Below are positions 1-6,945 of a stretch of DNA of 64,000 bases, piece after piece (position 1 is the stretch's first letter; each line of letters starts with the position of its first letter). Below the pieces are notes generated by a model. The model did no database searches and was not told the DNA's origin. It saw only the letters and a program-made list of their open reading frames with translations. The position numbers and the translations under genes were made by a program. The DNA is from Candidatus Eiseniibacteriota bacterium (lineage in GTDB: Bacteria; Eisenbacteria; RBG-16-71-46; CAIMUX01). The stretch spans positions 124,001-188,000 of the forward strand of contig JADJQY010000009.1 of NCBI GenBank assembly GCA_016712505.1, written 5' to 3'.

Positions 1-342
1 TGTGCCTGGTACGAGGGAGACTCCCTGGTGCTCTACATCAGCGGGCTGCGCGATTTCTCGTCTCCGCCGCTGGAGGCGCGGATATTTGTCCGCAGGTTCG
101 GGGAGCAGGACACTCTTCTGGCGAACGTGGCGATCCCGGGCGAGTCGATGTTGCGGTTCCCGGTCAACTTTCCGCTATCACTGTGCTCGAGTCCCCTGGA
201 GGAGATTGGATACGCAACGATCACGACGGCGAACTTCCCGGAGGGAGAAGCGACCGGATCGTTCATCTGGAACCCCCCGTCTCCGACGATCGACACGACT
301 TGGGGAAGCGTACGCGCACGGTATCGGCCGCTGACGCGCTAG
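1..342 (+). CDS. Unknown protein, C-terminal part (gene enters from the left edge)
   Basis: An open frame runs from the first base to a TAG at 340-342, so this is the last 113 codons of a gene that begins outside the window. The visible protein is rich in beta-forming residues, with alternating hydrophobic stretches and a Pro-rich patch near its end, and it contains two cysteines. It has no sorting-type 'WDGRDD' tail and no motif I recognise. An extracytoplasmic beta-sandwich protein would fit the composition and the many exported neighbours, but that is only an inference. Internal GTG codons such as the one at 28 are not needed as starts because the frame stays open to the edge. Confidence 0.6.
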   Translation, partial: CAWYEGDSLVLYISGLRDFSSPPLEARIFVRRFGEQDTLLANVAIPGESMLRFPVNFPLSLCSSPLEEIGYATITTANFPEGEATGSFIWNPPSPTIDTTWGSVRARYRPLTR

Positions 343-503
343 TGCTGCGCGCACGCGGCTCTCAGTTCAGCTGCGATCTCAGATACGGAGGATGCGCATC
401 CCCTGGCTCAGGTGGTCTCGAAGCTGCCGTGCTCCAACCGGGTCGACAACCCGATCAGAGCCGACCTCCGGCGAGCCGCCGCTCAGGACGCACGAGTCAG
501 AGC
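343..503. other. No gene recognised
   Basis: Between the stop of the first gene and the glycosyltransferase remnant I see no start with a ribosome binding site, no hairpin and no coding signal that I trust. It may be degraded upstream sequence of the remnant. Confidence 0.4.
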
Positions 504-880
504 ATGACTTCCGCGCACCGAGGAACCGAAGCGCTGGAACGCCGGGCCGTTCGATCCACTTCGGGCAGACTCGCGCGCTACGGGGAGATAGCCCCGGCTA
601 CCTTGCCCTCGCCGAGGGGTTGGTGTCCGGCCTGGGATTCACCACCTCGGTCGAAGGGGAGCGCGAGGCATGTGTCGCGCGCACGCCGGCCTATCCCGCC
701 TTTCTCGGACTCATCGGTGCTGGCCACGGGCTCCGGCGGGTGATTCCGCTAGCCCAACTTCTGCTCGACCTCGGCACGCTCCTGTTGACCTGGCGCACCG
801 CCACGCGGCTCTTGGGTGTTCGGCGTGCCCGCGCTCCCGTGGGTGGCGCTTTGCGCGTCCGGAGGGTTCGCGGCGCCGCG
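504..880 (+). pseudogene. Decayed GT-C (ArnT/PMT-like) glycosyltransferase remnant
   Basis: The translation contains the hallmark N-terminal block of membrane glycosyltransferases of the GT39/GT83 type: 'GDSPGYLALAEGLVSGLGF', then 'RTPAYPAFLGLI', then 'LAQLLLDLGTLLLTW'. These pieces need a change of frame to join. A plausible start (MTSAHRG, 504) is in frame 3. The core block at about 584-812 is in frame 2. A continuation with transmembrane character, 'WVFGVPALPWVALCASGG' from 813, returns to frame 3. Only about 120 residues of a family that normally has 450-600 can be recognised, so the gene is both frameshifted and truncated. The rest, up to about 1199, shows nothing recognisable. It was probably a membrane sugar transferase using a polyprenyl-phosphate sugar donor and is not expected to work now. 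Confidence 0.55.
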
Positions 881-1199
881 AGATCGGGGTTCGCGGTCGA
901 GTGGTTGACATGGGCTCGATTCGACCGTGAGGCCATCGAATCTTCCCGACGGACGGCCCACGCAGAGGCATCACAACGCGCGGCCTTCCCCTGTGCAGGT
1001 TCCGGTTTCGCACCTGCTGGGTACCGCGCTCGCCTGGGCAGCGTCTTCCAGAGCCGGCCGCAACGCGGACGGGGTGCTGCTCCTCCGTCCCAACCCGGCC
1101 CGATTCGCTATACTTGTGGGTCCACTTCCCCCCCACGGGCTTCCGATGGAGCAGGGGACCCTTGTCCAACTTCAGCCTCGATGCGAATCGGAGGTTCCC
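881..1199. other. Non-coding stretch before the Reeler gene
   Basis: Open frames here are long only because of the high GC content and have no homology-like motifs. The last bases hold a GGAGG at about 1190-1194 that serves the GTG start at 1200. I see no clear promoter or terminator hairpin. Confidence 0.4.
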
Positions 1200-2033
1200 G
1201 TGAGCCCGCGCTCCAAGTGCAGCACTGCAATACTGTCGGCCCTGCTGATTGCCCGAACCCTGCTCGGGGTGACCCCGGCGAATGCCTTCTCGTCATCCCC
1301 GCTCCTTTGCAACGTCGACTCCGCCACCATGCAGGCGAACCATGGCGGCCCGACGAACAGCGGAAACGGCGGGTTCGTGCTCTCGTCTTCGTCCCCCACC
1401 TACACCCCCGGGCAGACGCTGACCATCACCTTGAACGGAGTGCAACCGTTCAAGGGGATTCTCCTCTACGCCTTCGACGGAGTGGGGATCACGCAGGGGA
1501 CGTTCCAGATTCCGAGTGGGTACCAGGCGATGTCGAGCTGTGGCGGGGCGTCGACCCTGGGACATGCTTCACCTGCGTTCAAGCCGACCCCGGTCTCGTT
1601 CACCTGGACGGCCCCGGCCACGGGATCGGGATCGCTCACCTTCGCGACCTTGGTCTGCCTCGATCGGCCGAACTGGTACGTGCCGGCTCCACTTACCATC
1701 ACGGAAGCGGCGACGGACGTGGCGGCGCCCCTCCCCGACGCGGCGCAGGTGACCCTCTCGGCCGCGCCAAATCCGTTCACGGAGAGTGCGGCAATCCACT
1801 ACTCGACGGCGTCGGGTGGGCCGGTGACGCTGCGGATCCACGACCTGAGTGGTCGCCTGGTGCGCACCCTGGCGCAGGGCACTGACGGGCCTGGATCGCA
1901 CCGGGTCACGTGGAACGGTTGCTCGGACACCGGAACCGACCTTGGAGACGGCGTCTTTTTTGTTCGCTTGGAGACGGGCGGCAGGACCGAGGTGCGGAAG
2001 CTGCTGCGGGTTGGTCGTCCGGCGACCCCCTAG
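1200..2033 (+). CDS. Secreted Reeler-domain protein with C-terminal sorting domain
   Basis: The 277-residue protein starts at GTG 1200, 5 bases after a GGAGG, and has a signal peptide (hydrophobic core 'AILSALLIARTLLG', likely cut after ANA). Residues about 30-170 match the Reeler fold known from animal reelin and spondin and also found in some bacteria: a 'C...MQANHGGP' opening, 'YTPGQTLTITL', 'FKGILLYAF', a 'GTF' strand, a central Cys, and 'FTWTAPATGSGSLTFATLV'. The last 90 residues are the FlgD-like sorting module (PNPF, 'IHDLSGRLVRTL', 'VTWNG', 'GVFFVRL'). It should be exported and presented on or released from the surface, probably as a binding or adhesion protein. Longer upstream starts would place the signal peptide internally, so they are rejected. 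It converges on the kinase gene with a 7-base gap. Confidence 0.82.
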   Translation: MSPRSKCSTAILSALLIARTLLGVTPANAFSSSPLLCNVDSATMQANHGGPTNSGNGGFVLSSSSPTYTPGQTLTITLNGVQPFKGILLYAFDGVGITQGTFQIPSGYQAMSSCGGASTLGHASPAFKPTPVSFTWTAPATGSGSLTFATLVCLDRPNWYVPAPLTITEAATDVAAPLPDAAQVTLSAAPNPFTESAAIHYSTASGGPVTLRIHDLSGRLVRTLAQGTDGPGSHRVTWNGCSDTGTDLGDGVFFVRLETGGRTEVRKLLRVGRPATP

Positions 2034-2040
2034 CCGTCGT

Positions 2041-5000
2041 CTACTCCTTCGGATCCAGGTCGCGGAGTTCGTTCACGATTTCCGCCGGGGGCAGGGCGCG
2101 ACCCTCGGCCCAGGCGCGATCGAACGCTTCCGTCCCCATCGCGGCGCGGGCCTGCGCGTAATCTCGTTCGCGCGCCGCGGCGTCGACTTCGGGGGATGGC
2201 GCGCCGATCTCCGCCCGGAGGCGATCCGCGGCGGCCCAGAGGTGCGTCGCGGTGCGCCGGGCGCCGAGAAGGAGCGCCAGGGTCGCGAATCCTTCGAGGG
2301 CCGTGGCGGTGATGAGACCGCTGCCGAGCTCGATCGAGAGGCGGAACTCCTCCTGGAAGTGCCTCTGGGCGACCGCGAAGTTCCGTCGTTCCGTTGCCAC
2401 CGCCCCCAGGGTGTGGTGGGTGGTGGCGATACCGGTGCGATCGCCGAGCTGAGTCCGGATGGCCTGGGCTTCCTGCCAGAGCGCCTCCGCCGCGTCGAGG
2501 TCGCCCTGCCGCATGGTGATCACGCCAAGGTTGTGCAGCGAGGCGGCGATGCCGGTCAGATCGCCGACCTGGCGGCGAAGGGTCAGGCTCTCGGCGAGGT
2601 ACTCCCGAGCGGTCTTCAGATCGCCCCGCTTGTCGGCGAGCATCGCGAGGTTGTTGAGGCACGAGCCGACACCCTTGGTGTCCCCGATTTCACGCCGGAG
2701 CTCCAGGCTCTCCTCGATCAGCCGGGTCGCTTCCTCGAGATGCCCCTCGAAGAAGAGGATCGAGGCGAGGTTGTTCAGCGAGGTGGCCACGCCGTTCTTG
2801 TCTCCCTGTGCCCGTCGAAGGTCGAGGCTCTCCTGGTGGAGAGGGCGGGCGGCGCGATAGTCGGACTGCGAGAAGGCGAGGTTGGCCGCGCCGTTCAGGG
2901 CGCGGGCCCGGGCGCCGGCATCGAGTCGCGGATCGGCGGCCAGGAGGTGATCATAGCGCGCGCGTCCCTCGGCGTAGTGCCCATGCGCCAGCCAGAAGCC
3001 CTGCAGCGCGCCGACGAGTTGCAGCCCCTTCTGGACGCGGAGCGGCTCGCCGTCCGCCCAGTCGAGGGCCGTGCGGAAGTTGTCGTGCTCGATCTCGTAC
3101 CGATCGAGCCACGATTGCTGATCCCGCCCAACGAGTGCGGCCATGTTTGCTTCCGCCCAGGCGAGGAAGTGATCGAGATGCCGGTCGCGCCAGGCCTCCG
3201 CGCGGCCGCTCTCCAGCAGGCGATCGCGCGCGTACTGGCGGACGGTCTCGAGCAGTCGATAGCGGGGTCCGGCTGCCTGCTCGTCGTAGACCACCAGGCT
3301 CTTGTCGACCAGCGAGGAGAGAAGATCGAGGACCTCCCAGTCATCGACCCCCTCGCCGGCCGTCACCGCCTCGGCGGTTTCGAGCGTCCATCCGCCGATG
3401 AAGACCGAGAGCCGGAGGAGCAGCTCCCTTTCGGCCTCCTTGAGCAGGTCATACGACCAGTCGATGAGCGCGCGCAGGGTCTGCTGACGGGGAAGCGCGG
3501 TTCGACTGCCTCCGGTGAGCAAGCGAAATCGGCTGTCGAGGCGTGCTTCGATCTGCTCGACCGGGAGCGCGCGGATCCGCGCCGCCGCCAGTTCGATCGC
3601 CAGGGGAACGCCGTCGAGGCGGCGGCAGATCGAGGCCAGCGCGCGAGCGTTCTCTGGTGTAACCGTGAAGTCCGATTTGCCCGCCCGGGCACGTTCGATG
3701 AAGAGGCGCGCGGCGGGACTCAGGCTCACCTGCTCCGGTGTGACCTGCGGATCGGCCGGCGGGAGAGCCAGCGATGGAACGCGATACGACACCTCGCCGT
3801 TCAGCCCCAGCGGCTCTCGACTGGTGGCGACGACTCGCAGGTTGGGGCAGGCGCTCAGGAGGCGGTGCACCAGCGATGCCGCGGTTTCGATGACGTGCTC
3901 ACAATTGTCCAGCACGAGGAGGACCGCGCGCGTGCCGATTGCGGCGATGATCCCGTCGGTCAGGCTCTGGTTCGAGTCCTCGCGCACCGCGAGGGCGGAG
4001 GCGGTCGCCTTGGGCACGAGCGTCGGGTCGGCCAGCGGAGCGAACTCGACGAACCAGGCCCCACCGGGAAACAGCTCGATCTGCTCCGTGGCGAGCTGCT
4101 GCGCAAGCCGCGTCTTGCCGGTTCCTCCGCTGCCGGCGAGGGTCAGGAGTCGAGCGTCGGCGAGCAGTGCCCGGACCTCGTCCATCTCCTTCTCCCGCCC
4201 GATGAAGCTGGTCGAGGCGATCGGGAGGTTGTTCGGGATGCCGGCCCCTTCGCCTTCGCGCGACGCGCTGGCATAGGCCCGGATCGCGGCCGCGTTCAGC
4301 GCCTCGATGAACTGGGTCATGGTGGGGAACCGGTCATTCGGCTCCTTGGCCAAGGAGCGGTGGAGAGCCCGGGCGACGTCGTCGGGAACGTCCGGACGGA
4401 GGGTCGCGATCTCCGGGGGCGTCGACCTGCGGTGATGATCGAGCAGCTCGATCACGCTCTGCCCGCGAAACGGGGGACGCCCGCCGAGCAGCTCGTAGAG
4501 GATGCAGCCGAGAGCGTACTGGTCCGCGCGCCCGTCGAGATCGGTCCGCCCGGCCGCCTGCTCCGGGGCCATGTAGTGCGGCGTGCCCGCGATCTCGCCA
4601 CCACTGCCGCTCGGTTGGTCGCCGAGATGGAACTGGGTCGCGTCCGACTCCGCGGAGTGAAGCGGCTCCCCCGCGGCGATCGTCGTGTCCAGCTCGTTTC
4701 CGGAGAACGCACCGCCGCGCGGGATCGCGATGCCGAAGTCGGCCACCAGTGGTATTCCGTCGGAGAGGAGAACGTTCTCCGGCTTGACGTCACGATGGAC
4801 CAGCCCCTGGGTGTGCGCGTGGTGCAGCGCGCCCCCGATTTCGCGCGTCAAGCGGAGCGCCTCGGCCAGCGAGAGTTGCCCCTCGCGCTGCAGCCGCGCC
4901 CTGAGGGACTCGCCCGTGATGTACGGCATCACGTAGAACAATCGCTTCGCGGTCTGCTCGGACCGGCCGGACCCGATTTCGCCGGGCGCGGCCTCGGAGA

Positions 5001-5247
5001 TTCCGGAATCGAAGAGCGGGAGGATGTGCGGGTGGTTGAGCCGCGCCGCGATCTCGATCTCGCGCAGGAACTGCGCCGATCCGACCGCGGCAGCGACGTG
5101 CGGAGCCATCACCTTGATGGCCACCGGGCGTCCGTGCTTTCGATCGTTGGCCAGATAGACGACGGCCATGCCGCCGCGCCCGATCTCCCGCTCGATCTGG
5201 TAGCGATCAGCGATCGCTGCTGGGAGACCCCATCCCTTTCCGCTCAC
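2041..5247 (-). CDS. Ser/Thr protein kinase fused to an AfsR/LuxR-type ATPase and TPR repeats
   Basis: The 1068-residue cytoplasmic regulator starts at GTG 5247, just behind a GGAGGGG; the open frame extends 40 codons further upstream without a ribosome binding site. Residues about 16-320 form a Hanks kinase: G-loop 'GRGGMAVVY', ATP-anchoring Lys45 in 'VAIK', catalytic 'HRDVKPEN' (151-158), 'DFG', and 'GTPHYMAPEQ'. The stretch from DFG to APE is unusually long, with an Asp/Glu/Ser-rich insert. Around residue 374 'GSGGTGKTRL' is a Walker A motif, followed by 'VLLVLDNCEHV' (Walker B) and 'VVATSREPLG', as in COG3903-type predicted ATPases. From about residue 750 to the end, helical TPR-like repeats ('LNNLASILFFEGHLEEA', 'LHNLGVITMRQGDLDAA') follow. 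It probably integrates a signal by phosphorylation and nucleotide-dependent assembly. No DNA-binding domain is visible. Target unknown. Confidence 0.9.
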   Translation of the reverse strand: MSGKGWGLPAAIADRYQIEREIGRGGMAVVYLANDRKHGRPVAIKVMAPHVAAAVGSAQFLREIEIAARLNHPHILPLFDSGISEAAPGEIGSGRSEQTAKRLFYVMPYITGESLRARLQREGQLSLAEALRLTREIGGALHHAHTQGLVHRDVKPENVLLSDGIPLVADFGIAIPRGGAFSGNELDTTIAAGEPLHSAESDATQFHLGDQPSGSGGEIAGTPHYMAPEQAAGRTDLDGRADQYALGCILYELLGGRPPFRGQSVIELLDHHRRSTPPEIATLRPDVPDDVARALHRSLAKEPNDRFPTMTQFIEALNAAAIRAYASASREGEGAGIPNNLPIASTSFIGREKEMDEVRALLADARLLTLAGSGGTGKTRLAQQLATEQIELFPGGAWFVEFAPLADPTLVPKATASALAVREDSNQSLTDGIIAAIGTRAVLLVLDNCEHVIETAASLVHRLLSACPNLRVVATSREPLGLNGEVSYRVPSLALPPADPQVTPEQVSLSPAARLFIERARAGKSDFTVTPENARALASICRRLDGVPLAIELAAARIRALPVEQIEARLDSRFRLLTGGSRTALPRQQTLRALIDWSYDLLKEAERELLLRLSVFIGGWTLETAEAVTAGEGVDDWEVLDLLSSLVDKSLVVYDEQAAGPRYRLLETVRQYARDRLLESGRAEAWRDRHLDHFLAWAEANMAALVGRDQQSWLDRYEIEHDNFRTALDWADGEPLRVQKGLQLVGALQGFWLAHGHYAEGRARYDHLLAADPRLDAGARARALNGAANLAFSQSDYRAARPLHQESLDLRRAQGDKNGVATSLNNLASILFFEGHLEEATRLIEESLELRREIGDTKGVGSCLNNLAMLADKRGDLKTAREYLAESLTLRRQVGDLTGIAASLHNLGVITMRQGDLDAAEALWQEAQAIRTQLGDRTGIATTHHTLGAVATERRNFAVAQRHFQEEFRLSIELGSGLITATALEGFATLALLLGARRTATHLWAAADRLRAEIGAPSPEVDAAARERDYAQARAAMGTEAFDRAWAEGRALPPAEIVNELRDLDPKE

Positions 5248-5454
5248 GTTCCCCTCCGTTCCTGGAGGGGGAGAATAGCCCGGCCAGCGAGCGGTCGGGG
5301 GGTGATTGCCGTAACGCATTTGATGGCATACGGTTGTTGCAGTTTTTGGCGCGAGTTCCCGGCTCACCTAGTACTGGCTTGTGGTTCCGGCGATACCGAA
5401 CGCTGGGCTGTATTGTCGTCATTTTTCGTAGAAAACTGACGGCATGATGAGCAA

Positions 5455-5790
5455 CAGCTACCGGCGGCAAAGCTGCGCGTCCGGGAGCGCAAGCACCCGA
5501 AGCTGTACTGGGTGGACCCCGGTGTGGTGCCCGCAGCCAAACGCCGGCTAGGTCCGGTGTCGCAGGAGGAGGCCGGCGCGCTACTCGAAGGCTACGTCCT
5601 CGCCATGCTGCGCGCTCACGGTGAGCAGGCGCGCATCTTCGAGGAAGTCTCCTTCTGGTCGCCTCACCAGTCGTCGGTGGAAGTCGACTTTCTCCTCCGG
5701 CGGGGACGGGAGTTCGTGGCGATCGAAGTGAAGGCCGCGGCGCGCTATTCGCGCGCCGCACCGAGATTCGCTAAGCTGGACCGGCTGCCG
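5455..5790 (+). pseudogene. C-terminal remnant of a DUF4143-type AAA ATPase
   Basis: In frame 1 the sequence reads 'RERKHPKLYWVDPGV', then 'GALLEGYVLAMLRAHGEQ', 'VSFWSPHQSSVEVDFLL' and 'EFVAIEVKAAARYS'. This is the typical C-terminal half (DUF4143) of AAA_14 ATPases of the ATPase-plus-nuclease-like type; the final block is the PD-(D/E)XK-like core 'EVDFLL...AIEVKA'. The ATPase part with Walker motifs is absent, there is no sensible start codon, and the last residues fade into the leader of the next gene. Upstream of 5455 the sequence becomes AT-richer and unrelated, which suggests a deletion or insertion breakpoint. Such ATPases spread by horizontal transfer. The remnant is unlikely to be functional. 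Confidence 0.7.
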
Positions 5791-5812
5791 GGGGGCGCAA
5801 CGGGAGAAACAG

Positions 5813-6880
5813 ATGCATGCTGCCCCCGAGTCCCGGCTCATCCCGCACGTGGTTCCAGTGCTCCTCCTCAGCCTGGTGCTTCTCACCGCTAGCAGCAGCT
5901 GCGGCGACGATGCTTCTCCGGCCCCCGATCCGGATTGTGCCTCCACTGTGCGGGCACCGAATGGCGGCGAGGTCTGGCCGGTCGGATCGGCCGATACCAT
6001 CCGCTGGGTACCGGGCCCGTGCGGAGGCGCGCTCCGGATCGAGCTCCTGCGGGCAGGAGAGGTCTGTCGCATCGTCGCGAACGAGACCCCGGACGATGGA
6101 GCCGAACCGTGGATCGCATCCCAGTGTGGGTCGGACTCGACCGGGTATCGCCTCCGGATCACCCACCTGGCGAGCGGGGAGCAGGACGAGAGCGACGCTG
6201 ATTTCTCCCTTCCGGTGCGCGTGCAGGATGTCGGGCGCGTGCTCTTCCTCGGGAACAGCCTGACCTACACCAACGATCTTCCCGGAATGGTCGAAGCGCT
6301 GGCCCTCGCCTCCGGGATCGCCATCGAGACCGACGAGATCACCACCGGCGGGTATGGGTTGATCGATCACTGGAACATCCCGGCGCGCCGCGAGGCGGTA
6401 CGGACGGGCAACTACGACGTGGTGATCCTGCAGCAGGGGCCCTCGTCGTTGCCGGAGAGCCGCGATCTCCTCCGGGAATGGACGGTGCAGTGGGAACCCG
6501 ACATTCGCGCAGGGGGCGCGCGTCCGGGGCTGTATGCCGTCTGGCCGGACGATACGCGTCTCTTTGCCTTTCCGGCGGTGAGCGAGTCGTATCGACTGGC
6601 GGCGGAAGATGTCGATGGGCTGTTCTTTCCGGCCGGTGATGGGTGGCTCGAAACCTGGAAGCAGCGGCCTGACGCGGCGCTCTACGGTCCCGACGGGTTT
6701 CATCCTTCGCTTGCCGGCAGCTACGTGGCCGCGGTGACGATTCTCGCGGTGCTCGCGCAGCGCGACGCGACCACGCTCTCGCCCGACCTCGCCGCGATCG
6801 GCGGGGGAGCGGCGCCGCTGGACAGCACCCTGGCGGCGACGATCCGCAGTGCTGTTCAGACGGTGCTGGCGCATCGCTGA
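5813..6880 (+). CDS. SGNH-family hydrolase lipoprotein
   Basis: The 355-residue protein has a lipoprotein signal ('LLSLVLLTASSSC', Cys about 30) and starts at ATG 5813 after a GGGAGAA. Residues about 45-145 form an Ig-like domain opening with 'PNGGEVWPVGS', a common N-terminal module in secreted proteins of this group. Residues about 150-330 look like an SGNH/GDSL hydrolase: block I is 'GRVLFLGNSLTYTND' (Ser nucleophile in GNS), and 'YGPDGFHPSLAGSYVAA' supplies the Asp-x-x-His catalytic pair. An esterase or deacetylase of polysaccharide or lipid substrates at the outer membrane is expected; the exact substrate cannot be read. It follows the ATPase remnant directly and converges with the Cys-repeat lipoprotein gene. 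Confidence 0.83.
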   Translation: MHAAPESRLIPHVVPVLLLSLVLLTASSSCGDDASPAPDPDCASTVRAPNGGEVWPVGSADTIRWVPGPCGGALRIELLRAGEVCRIVANETPDDGAEPWIASQCGSDSTGYRLRITHLASGEQDESDADFSLPVRVQDVGRVLFLGNSLTYTNDLPGMVEALALASGIAIETDEITTGGYGLIDHWNIPARREAVRTGNYDVVILQQGPSSLPESRDLLREWTVQWEPDIRAGGARPGLYAVWPDDTRLFAFPAVSESYRLAAEDVDGLFFPAGDGWLETWKQRPDAALYGPDGFHPSLAGSYVAAVTILAVLAQRDATTLSPDLAAIGGGAAPLDSTLAATIRSAVQTVLAHR

Positions 6881-6913
6881 GTTCGGCGCGTCTCTGCCAC
6901 GCTCCGCTCCCAC

Positions 6914-6945
6914 CACCGGCGCGCGACTAGCGTCGCGTGCCGGTG
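6914..6945. terminator. Hairpin between convergent genes
   Basis: Two 14-base arms (6914-6927 and 6932-6945) pair with one G-U wobble around the loop TAGC. The hairpin lies just after the SGNH gene and overlaps the stop codon of the minus-strand gene. There is no strong T-run, so it would be a GC-type bidirectional terminator. Confidence 0.5.

Noticed and set aside
392..1885. 497-codon open frame across the start region
   Set aside because: It overlaps the well-supported Reeler gene in another frame and shows Arg/Pro-rich shadow composition; only its 584-812 part resembles a protein family and is reported as a remnant.
1849..5439. Very long plus-strand open frame opposite the large kinase
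   Set aside because: It is the antisense shadow of the kinase gene: same codon phase relation, no motifs, Arg/Gly/Glu-biased composition.
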